The notes below the pieces were generated by a model. That model saw only the letters and a list, made by a program, of their open reading frames with translations, had not been told where the DNA came from and made no database searches. DNA of 26,785 bases. Origin: Planctomycetota bacterium. GTDB taxonomy: Bacteria; Planctomycetota; Phycisphaerae; WQYP01. A program made the translations under genes and the position numbers. Positions 1-4,843 of this stretch are shown piece by piece; position 1 is the first letter of the stretch; the number at the start of each line of letters is the position of its first letter. The stretch lies in assembly GCA_021799715.1 (NCBI GenBank), contig JAJYZY010000015.1, positions 1 through 26,785 on the forward strand, written 5' to 3'.

Positions 1-415
1 GGAGCGGGTGCCGCAGGAACAACTTCACCACGAGCTTTCCCGTTGTAATTTGCGACGCTAATCGCCGCAACCCTGTTTCATCCACATTGGTGGGAATCCC
101 AACCATGAGTTGATCACGGAAGTCCTGGGCAAGTTTACGTTTGAGCACCATCGCCGAGCCCTGATCTATTTCCGTGCTACCGCGCAGTAAACCCATCGCC
201 GACTTAAGCTGGTCCTGGGGCATCTGCTGCATTCCGACCAGTAAACGGCAACAGTGACCATCACCGCCGGGCCATTTTTCGATCAGATGGTCCAGTTTTC
301 GCCATCCCCGCAGATTAAAATATCCCACGCAAAAGTCAGCCCGCTCGGAAAGCCCGATTGCATCGCAAAGCGTGGGGAGGAGATGTTGTTCGATATTATC
401 AAAGATCTGGGGCAT
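1..415 (-). CDS. Phospholipase D-like / helicase-family defence protein, N-terminal part (runs off the window)
   Basis: The reading frame is open from an ATG at 415 to the window edge (138 codons seen). The N-terminus reads MPQIFDNIEQHLLPTL and then ADFCVGYFNLRGW at residues 26-38, a segment I recognise from PLD-like nuclease domains at the front of SNF2/helicase-type proteins of restriction and defence islands. The later stretch around residues 127-138 (VVVKLFLRHPL) is where the PLD fold usually leads to its HxK motif, but that part lies outside the window. The start is one base after the stop of the upstream HTH gene (TGA-a-ATG), so the two are very likely co-translated. Family knowledge suggests a DNA-acting nuclease/helicase in a phage-defence or restriction locus. 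The helicase part is inferred, not seen. The alternative is a stand-alone PLD nuclease. Confidence 0.65.
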   Translation of the reverse strand, partial: MPQIFDNIEQHLLPTLCDAIGLSERADFCVGYFNLRGWRKLDHLIEKWPGGDGHCCRLLVGMQQMPQDQLKSAMGLLRGSTEIDQGSAMVLKRKLAQDFRDQLMVGIPTNVDETGLRRLASQITTGKLVVKLFLRHPL

Positions 416-416
416 T

Positions 417-614
417 TCACTGCTTTCCTGGTTGTTTCAGGCCGGTCGAGAGCCACTGGTCAATCACCGCCCTACGAAATCGCCTACGCCGGCCGATCTT
501 CTGGCCGGGGACTTTCCGCCCGGAGCACAAGTTGTATTGAGTTGAGGTGGAGAACTTCAGGAGTACCGACAGATCGCCGATGGTCATCACCGGGTTGTGC
601 ATCTGTTTGACCAT
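417..614 (-). CDS. Small helix-turn-helix (excisionase-like) DNA-binding protein, copy 1
   Basis: A 65-residue protein with the layout of helix_turn_helix_17 / excisionase-type domains: a helix-turn-helix around residues 10-30, then the characteristic wing motif KVPGQKIGRRRRFRRAVIDQWL. I start it at the ATG at 614 because AAGGA lies 6 bases upstream. An in-frame ATG at 632 has no visible ribosome site. It is transcribed from the conserved promoter at 684-712 and its TGA is one base before the ATG of the PLD/helicase gene. Its partner copy at 2440-2646 shares the N-terminus and wing but has a different tail. In related defence loci such small HTH proteins act as local regulators or DNA-targeting subunits; which applies here cannot be read from sequence. 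Confidence 0.7.
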   Translation of the reverse strand: MVKQMHNPVMTIGDLSVLLKFSTSTQYNLCSGRKVPGQKIGRRRRFRRAVIDQWLSTGLKQPGKQ

Positions 615-808
615 CCGTGATCCTTCCGTCATCGGAGATAGGGCAAAACTTTGCCGTGGTGCTTCGCCGACCTGCGAACAATCATTTCACAGTTGTTTGG
701 AGTTTGTGTCAATTATCATGGCCAGAATTAAGGTCCGCAACAACGATTGCCAGAGATAACTACGCTATTGGACGATGTATTCAATTACTCTGAACGAAAT
801 TATGTGCA
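599..808. repeat. Direct repeat, left copy (210 bp)
   Basis: This 210-bp block matches 2631-2840 over its full length without insertions or deletions. I count about 20 mismatches by eye, so roughly 90% identity. It covers the HTH gene start, its ribosome-binding site, the promoter and about 100 bp further upstream, ending at the shared ATTATGTGCA. Similarity continues into the HTH coding region at lower level. Beyond base 808 the two copies share nothing: the left copy is followed by unassigned sequence, the right by a tRNA gene. Confidence 0.9.
684..712 (-). promoter_or_regulatory. Sigma70-like promoter of HTH copy 1
   Basis: On the minus strand there is a perfect TTGACA (707-712), a 17-base spacer and TGAAAT (684-689, 4 of 6 to consensus). 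Both boxes and the spacer length are kept in the second repeat copy at 2716-2744 although bases between them have diverged, which supports function. It lies about 70 bases upstream of the HTH start codon. Confidence 0.5.
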
Positions 809-1053
809 GTACCGGCAGCGCTTTTATTATCCATACAGTAATCACTTATGGAAATAACCCCCGCTGGCGTACAAGGAAAATCCCGAAAATTGAAAATAAA
901 TGGAGCCGCCCAACTCCCATTTATGGCCCCACTTGTACGTATAGGTTTCAAACGCATAGACATTCATCCAACAAATTCCATCTGATGGTCCATCGACCCC
1001 CGGAGGCAACAGGGATCGCCTCTTTTCTCCCGTCCACAACTTTTAATAGTAGC
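809..1053. other. Unassigned 245-bp stretch between the left repeat and the truncated res gene
   Basis: No gene can be defended here. The minus strand carries an open frame over 842-1039 whose product contains NVYAFETYTYKWGHKWELGG, rich in aromatic and glycine residues and looking like a genuine protein fragment, but it has only a TTG start without a ribosome site and I do not recognise the family. The stretch begins where similarity of the left repeat ends and stops exactly where res homology breaks off, so it may be a remnant of whatever replaced the rest of res. Confidence 0.4.
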
Positions 1054-1323
1054 TCAATCACCGGAAGCCAGCGATGGTGACGGCCGCAGGCCGTTGCGAA
1101 TCTGGACTTCCCCCAGATTCTTCAGAAGCTCACCATCCAGCAGTTGCAGGCGGTTGCCGATGCCCAGATCATTCTCGGCAAAACCCGGGCGATACTGCGG
1201 GTCGTCGACATCGCGAACCACCGTGAAATCCGTCCGGCAGACCTCCTGCCCGCGAAAAAGGTCGCAGACCGCTTCGATGGCGGCGTGCTGATAGTCGAGG
1301 TTTGGCTCAAAATGCAGTTTCAC
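1054..1323 (-). pseudogene. Type III restriction endonuclease Res subunit, N-terminal fragment only
   Basis: The frame starts with GTG at 1323, overlapping the rhuM stop (GTGA), with GGGAGGGG 7 bases upstream. It encodes 89 residues (MKLHFEPNLDYQHAAIEAVC..., then GFAENDLGIGNRLQLLDGEL and SLASGD) that match the beginning of type III Res helicase-nuclease subunits as I know them. In those proteins this N-terminus leads directly into the helicase motif TGTGKT (Walker A). Here a TGA follows SLASGD and no helicase or nuclease motif exists downstream in any minus frame. Full-length Res proteins are about 900-1000 residues, so over 90% is missing. The fragment lacks all catalytic parts and is taken as a pseudogene. 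Confidence 0.75.
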
Positions 1324-2351
1324 GGCTTTTCCCCTCCCTTGAGGTACTTGGCCAGCTTCTGGTCGAATTCCGAGATGTAGTCCCGGTCTTGCTTAGGTCG
1401 GAACTTGTCATACTCGCCATGCGCTTTGGCCACCGCCATCTCGTGCGAAATGTTTCCGGAAGTTTTGAGAATCTGCTGCTCGGTAAACGTCAGGAATTTC
1501 TCCACCTGTTTGAGCCAGTCCTTCATCGTCATGACTTGATGGTTCAAGGCCCGCAACTCGGCAAAATCGATGAACATCCCCACCATCCGATTCAACTTCG
1601 ATACCTCCTGTTGGTTCAAATAATTCTTCGCTATCGTGACATCGCTTTTTTGAATTTTCCAGCCAGGGGAATTCTTCCATGTCGTCAAACCCATGAAAGG
1701 TTTATCGCTATCCGCACGTTCATGAATGATCTCCGCAGCGGTCATGCCCGTCACCGCGAAATGCAGTTGATTCTGGACGACTTTGAAAAACCGCAGTGTT
1801 TCCTCACTGTTGCTTTGATAATCGCTGCTGCATTGTTCAAACACGTCCGCGATCTTTTGATACGCTCGCCGCTCGCTGGCGCGAATTTCGCGTATCCGCT
1901 CCAGCAACTCGTCAAAATAATCCTTACCGAATGCTCTTCCGTTCTTCAGCATCTGGTCGTCCAAGACGAACCCTTTGACCATATACTCGCGCAGGGTATT
2001 CGTCGCCCAAATCCGAAAATGGGTCGCCTTCAGCGAGTTGACCCGATACCCAACGGCGATGACGGCGTCCAGATTGTAGAATTCGACCTCCCGGGTTATC
2101 CGCCTTTCCCCTTCGGTTTGAACTGTTTCCATTTTGGAAATACTTGCCTCCGGCGTCAGTTCTCCGCTTTCGTAGATATTTTTTAGATGCTTGGAAATAG
2201 CGGGAATTCGCACCCCAAATAACTCCGCCATCGTCTTCTGCGTCAGCCAGAAGTTGTCCCGCGCAAAGAAGACATCTACCGTCACCTTGCCGTCGGCGGT
2301 GCGGTAGAGGATAACCGGACTCTTGGGGGCGGGATTGGTATCTCCGGCCAT
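1320..2351 (-). CDS. rhuM: RhuM family protein (virulence/defence-associated)
   Basis: A 343-residue protein of full family length. Residues 33-60 (NFWLTQKTMAELFGV onwards) form the winged-HTH-like N-terminus and residues 79-106 carry the family hallmark EGERRITREVEFYNLDAV followed by AVGYRVNS. The C-terminal half is helical. RhuM was named from a Salmonella pathogenicity island; in most bacteria it sits between mod and res of type III restriction-modification loci, and its biochemical role is unclear. I choose the ATG at 2351 because AAGGAG lies 6 bases upstream and because that A is shared with the stop of the preceding short frame (TAATG). The stop overlaps the res GTG. The gene is intact while its restriction partners are broken, so it is either newly orphaned or kept for its own function. 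Confidence 0.85.
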   Translation of the reverse strand: MAGDTNPAPKSPVILYRTADGKVTVDVFFARDNFWLTQKTMAELFGVRIPAISKHLKNIYESGELTPEASISKMETVQTEGERRITREVEFYNLDAVIAVGYRVNSLKATHFRIWATNTLREYMVKGFVLDDQMLKNGRAFGKDYFDELLERIREIRASERRAYQKIADVFEQCSSDYQSNSEETLRFFKVVQNQLHFAVTGMTAAEIIHERADSDKPFMGLTTWKNSPGWKIQKSDVTIAKNYLNQQEVSKLNRMVGMFIDFAELRALNHQVMTMKDWLKQVEKFLTFTEQQILKTSGNISHEMAVAKAHGEYDKFRPKQDRDYISEFDQKLAKYLKGGEKP

Positions 2352-2443
2352 TATAAACTCCTTACGTTGTCCAGGCCGTTCTGCTGCAAGATGGCGGTCA
2401 GGTTGGTTTTGGCCACATTCCCTGTATTCTTGATGAGCCTCAT
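2351..2443 (-). pseudogene. 30-codon deletion scar, probably carrying the 3' end of a type III mod gene
   Basis: A short frame is coupled on both sides: its ATG overlaps the HTH copy 2 stop (ATGA at 2443-2440), and its TAA overlaps the rhuM ATG (TAATG). The product starts MRLIKNTGN, which resembles the first residues of defence-island helicases, and ends AKTNLTAILQQNGLDNVRSL, which resembles C-termini of type III Mod DNA methyltransferases as I remember them. With rhuM and res downstream, the simplest reading is an in-frame internal deletion that joined the front of one gene to the tail of mod. The two family matches rest on short strings and memory. The alternative is a real 30-residue peptide gene. 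Confidence 0.5.
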
Positions 2444-2646
2444 CTGCTGCTCCGGCAAGTAGGATGATTCGCTCCGCAGCCCAACCAGTGGTCGATGACA
2501 GCACGCTGGAATCGGCCGCGCCGTCCGATCTTCTGGCCCGGCACTTTCCCTTCGGTACACAACGTATATAGATCAGGGATGGTGAGTTTCAAGTGCACCG
2601 CAAGATCAGTGATGGCCGCCACTTGATTGCGCATCTGTTTGACCAT
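2440..2646 (-). CDS. Small helix-turn-helix (excisionase-like) DNA-binding protein, copy 2
   Basis: A 68-residue paralogue of the 417-614 gene. Both begin MVKQM and share the wing pattern GKVPGQKIGRR with RFQRAVIDHWL in this copy. The recognition region differs (TDLAVHLKLTIPDLYTLC here, GDLSVLLKFSTSTQYNLC in copy 1), so target preference may have diverged. The ATG at 2646 has AAGGA 6 bases upstream, identical to copy 1. The stop overlaps the next ATG (ATGA), so it heads a coupled chain HTH - scar ORF - rhuM - res fragment driven from the promoter at 2716-2744. Confidence 0.7.
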   Translation of the reverse strand: MVKQMRNQVAAITDLAVHLKLTIPDLYTLCTEGKVPGQKIGRRGRFQRAVIDHWLGCGANHPTCRSSR

Positions 2647-2840
2647 CCGTGATCCTTCCGTCATCGGTGATAGAGCAAAACTTTGCCATGGTGTTTCGCC
2701 GACCCGCGGTCAATGATTTCACAGTTGTTTGCAGGTTGTGTCAATTATCATGGCCAGAATTCAGGCGCAGGACAACGATCGCCAGAGATAATGACGCTAT
2801 TGGACGATGTATCCAATTACTCTGAACGAAATTATGTGCA
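2631..2840. repeat. Direct repeat, right copy (210 bp), abutting tRNA-Val
   Basis: This is the partner of 599-808 with equal length and about 90% identity. It ends at base 2840, one base before the discriminator base of the tRNA-Val gene (2841). The left copy has no tRNA sequence after it, so the repeat does not itself contain a tRNA-derived attachment core. Confidence 0.9.
2716..2744 (-). promoter_or_regulatory. Sigma70-like promoter of HTH copy 2
   Basis: Minus strand TTGACA (2739-2744), 17-base spacer, TGAAAT (2716-2721), the same geometry as in the left copy. It lies about 70 bases upstream of the HTH start and would drive the HTH - scar - rhuM - res chain. Confidence 0.5.
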
Positions 2841-2914
2841 TGGGCGTTGAGGGGCTCGAACCCCCGACCTTACGGGTGTGATCCGTACGCTCTAACCAAC
2901 TGAGCTAAACGCCC
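2841..2914 (-). tRNA. tRNA-Val (anticodon CAC)
   Basis: A complete 74-nt cloverleaf reads on the minus strand. The acceptor stem GGGCGTT pairs with AACGCCC, the D arm contains AGCTCAGTTGGTTAGAGC, the anticodon stem TACGG pairs with CCGTA around the loop ATCACAC (anticodon CAC, valine GTG codons), and the T arm GGGGG pairs with CCCTC (one G-T pair) around TTCGAGC. Discriminator A; no CCA is encoded, so CCA must be added enzymatically. The defence island lies directly 3' of this gene, a usual position for integrated DNA. Confidence 0.95.
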
Positions 2915-2929
2915 GATCACCGAAGCATC

Positions 2930-2958
2930 ATGTTACTTCAAGCCGGTGCCGGGTTCAA
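2930..2958 (-). promoter_or_regulatory. Candidate tRNA-Val promoter
   Basis: Minus strand TTGAAC (2953-2958), 17-base spacer, TAACAT (2930-2935), each 4 of 6 to consensus. The -10 box is 15 bases before the mature 5' end. An A/T-only tract at 2975-2998, about 17 bases upstream of the -35 box, could act as an UP element. Confidence 0.4.
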
Positions 2959-2974
2959 TGGGTGGCGGGTTGGC

Positions 2975-3039
2975 AGAAAAAAAATAAAAAAAATATTAAA
3001 GTTCCTCCGAGCTTGTGACGATAATGCCTTATCGTCACA
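2975..3039 (-). other. Perfect 11-bp hairpin followed on the minus strand by a T-rich tract
   Basis: Bases 3014-3024 (TGTGACGATAA) are the exact inverse complement of 3029-3039, with loop TGCC. On the minus strand this is followed after about 12 bases by roughly 24 bases that are almost all T and A. The gap makes it a non-classical intrinsic terminator, perhaps shielding the tRNA from minus-strand transcription. Alternatively it is an operator for the plus-strand gene at 3133. Confidence 0.4.
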
Positions 3040-3132
3040 GGTTATCGGCATTGGACGCCGGTGAATCAACAGTTGCGTCAGATCGGCCTCGTTCGGGTTG
3101 GTCTGCACGGGATCAAGCGAAAGGAGTCGCGT

Positions 3133-3312
3133 ATGAGCAAACGTGAAATGATGGATGAAATTATCCGGTTGAACCGATCGGCGGGGCGGGACTTTCTTGA
3201 AAAATTTAATGAACGGGAGCTACAGGCGTATCTGTTGAGAATCTCGCAGGCGCGCACAATCAATTATTTGCCCCAGTTGGTCATGATGCGCCACGCACCC
3301 CGCTGGGCCTGA
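3133..3312 (+). CDS. Small hypothetical protein (59 aa), planctomycete-like
   Basis: The ATG at 3133 is preceded by AAGGAG with 6 bases of spacing, which favours it over the upstream in-frame start at 3061. The 59-residue product is soluble, helical and highly charged in its first half (MSKREMMDEIIRLNRSAGRD, then FLEKFNERELQAYLLRI). Its pattern of NRSA..FL..F...EL..YL resembles small uncharacterised proteins I associate with planctomycetes, but I know no function. It stands alone between the tRNA and the convergent glycosidase gene. Confidence 0.6.
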   Translation: MSKREMMDEIIRLNRSAGRDFLEKFNERELQAYLLRISQARTINYLPQLVMMRHAPRWA

Positions 3313-3323
3313 TCATCTGGACT

Positions 3324-3360
3324 ATGCCAAACCATGCTTAATTTCACCGCGTTTGGCCAT
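3324..3360. terminator. Inverted repeat between convergent genes
   Basis: ATGCCAAAC (3324-3332) pairs with GTTTGGCCAT (3351-3360) with a single bulged base, around an 18-base loop. It sits between the stop of the 59-aa gene and the stop of the GH27 gene, where a bidirectional terminator is expected, but no T run follows on either strand. Confidence 0.3.
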
Positions 3361-3365
3361 GACAA

Positions 3366-4745
3366 TCATGCCGGGCGGCTTATACGCAGCAGATGGGCAC
3401 CATGACTGGCGACGGGCAAGGTTATTTTGTCATGAAATTCGCCCAATGTGCATTGATTCCATACATCGCGTACCACCGCGCGCTGCGCCATGCCCAGGCC
3501 GGCCCACATGGCGGTGACCGGTTGTCCGTTCTTTTCGCCGCGATTGAATATGGCCATGGCCAAATCGCCGTTTTGCAGCTTTTTCGCCCAGGATTCCAGC
3601 GGCCCATGCTGCGTCATGCGAATGCCCTGTGCCCCAAGCGGGTCCTGATTGATGGCCAGCATTTCCGGATTGGCAATTAATGAAAGCGTCCATGGATCCA
3701 TCTTGGTGAGGTCCATGCCGAGAAAAAGCGGCGACGGCGCAATTCCCCAAAGCGTCATCATGGTACGTTGTTCATCCATGGTGAAATGGGTCATGCGCAG
3801 GCCGCCCACGGCATCTTTCCCGATGTGGCCCAGGCAGATCATATCGCAGTCCGGCCAGTGCCCCGGCCCGGCAAAGCCCTTCCACGCCGCCACCAGGTCG
3901 ATCATGTTATTAAGTATTGGCCAGGAATCCCAGAAATCGTCGCGGATTCGCCACATATTGGCATGATGTTCAATATCCGATCCTTCGGAAACCGGTGTTG
4001 CGCCAGGCGAGGTGCTAAATACAATTCCCGGACCATATTTATCCAATGCCCGGCGAATGGCATGAATTTCATCCTTATGATACGGCCTGGACAAATCATC
4101 AACCTTAATGAATTGCGTGCCCCACGAATGGTACAGTCGAATCAGTGAATCGTAATATGCCTGACCGGCGGGCGTATTGCCCCGAACGCCGTACATATCG
4201 TTATTCCAGCGGCAGGTGCTGTGCACATCGGCGGCATCACGAGCCGTGAAGTTTGAACCTTCAATGGGCGTATTGGCCGCCACCGCCTGGCGTGGAATGC
4301 CCCGCATAATATGAAAGCCGAATTTCAAACCCATGGCATGAATTTTCTGGGACAACGGCCTGAAACCCACGCCGCCGCGCGCGGACGGAAATTTATTCAA
4401 GGCCGGCAGAAGTCGGCCAAATTTATCCATGGCCAGCGGGCCGCGCTGCCATACTCTGCGGGTGGCCTGCGTGGGATCAAACCATAAATAATCAATGACT
4501 GCGTAATGATACCCGCATTGCACGAGGTGGTTTTGCATATATTCCGCATTGGCCATGTACTGCGCTTCGGTAACCGTGCTGCCGTAATAGTCATAACTGT
4601 TCCAGCCCATGGGCGGCGTGAGGGCCAATTTCCAGAACGCCGGGGCTGCAGCGCCCGACATATCCGCCGCCCTCAGATGGTTTTCCTTTGCGGAAGCCGC
4701 GAAGGCGGCCGCGGCGGTGAGTTGCAGAAAAGTGCGTCTGTTCAC
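3366..4745 (-). CDS. Tat-exported GH27 glycosidase (alpha-galactosidase / beta-L-arabinopyranosidase type)
   Basis: This 459-residue protein starts with a twin-arginine signal (NRRTFLQL followed by an alanine-rich segment). It has the GH27 fold markers in order: PPMGWNSYDYYG near residue 44-55, FGFHIMRGIP near 142-151, IKVDD near 213-217 whose first Asp is in the nucleophile position, and RIRDDFWD near 266-273 carrying the acid/base Asp; GHWPDCDM follows. Family members hydrolyse terminal alpha-galactosides, or beta-L-arabinopyranosides in some bacteria. The GTG at 4745 has GAGGAG 5 bases upstream; a TTG one codon earlier is too close to it. It follows GH127 by 98 bp on the same strand, so the pair probably works on one arabinose/galactose-containing plant glycan. 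Exact substrate unknown. Confidence 0.85.
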   Translation of the reverse strand: MNRRTFLQLTAAAAFAASAKENHLRAADMSGAAAPAFWKLALTPPMGWNSYDYYGSTVTEAQYMANAEYMQNHLVQCGYHYAVIDYLWFDPTQATRRVWQRGPLAMDKFGRLLPALNKFPSARGGVGFRPLSQKIHAMGLKFGFHIMRGIPRQAVAANTPIEGSNFTARDAADVHSTCRWNNDMYGVRGNTPAGQAYYDSLIRLYHSWGTQFIKVDDLSRPYHKDEIHAIRRALDKYGPGIVFSTSPGATPVSEGSDIEHHANMWRIRDDFWDSWPILNNMIDLVAAWKGFAGPGHWPDCDMICLGHIGKDAVGGLRMTHFTMDEQRTMMTLWGIAPSPLFLGMDLTKMDPWTLSLIANPEMLAINQDPLGAQGIRMTQHGPLESWAKKLQNGDLAMAIFNRGEKNGQPVTAMWAGLGMAQRAVVRDVWNQCTLGEFHDKITLPVASHGAHLLRISRPA

Positions 4746-4778
4746 CAAAACTCCTCATCAAGTGCTGGTTGTCCCGAA

Positions 4779-4797
4779 ATTGCGCGCAGTGCGCAAT
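4779..4797. other. Hairpin in the GH127-GH27 spacer
   Basis: ATTGCGC (4779-4785) pairs perfectly with GCGCAAT (4791-4797) around a 5-base loop. There is no T run after it on the minus strand, so it could stabilise an mRNA end or tune GH27 expression rather than terminate. Confidence 0.4.
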
Positions 4798-4843
4798 ACA
4801 GAAAAAAGACAATTCACCCCGCCGTCCTCTGGTTCGCTATGTT

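Noticed and set aside
254..610. Plus-strand open frame of 118 codons
   Set aside because: It runs opposite to the PLD/helicase and HTH genes, which have family matches and ribosome sites; its product has no protein-like pattern.
1302..2186. Long plus-strand open frame of 294 codons
   Set aside because: Antisense to rhuM and the res fragment, both recognised by family motifs.
599..2840. Interpretation of the direct repeats as IS or transposon ends
   Set aside because: The repeats are direct, not inverted, contain a gene start and promoter, and no transposase lies between them.
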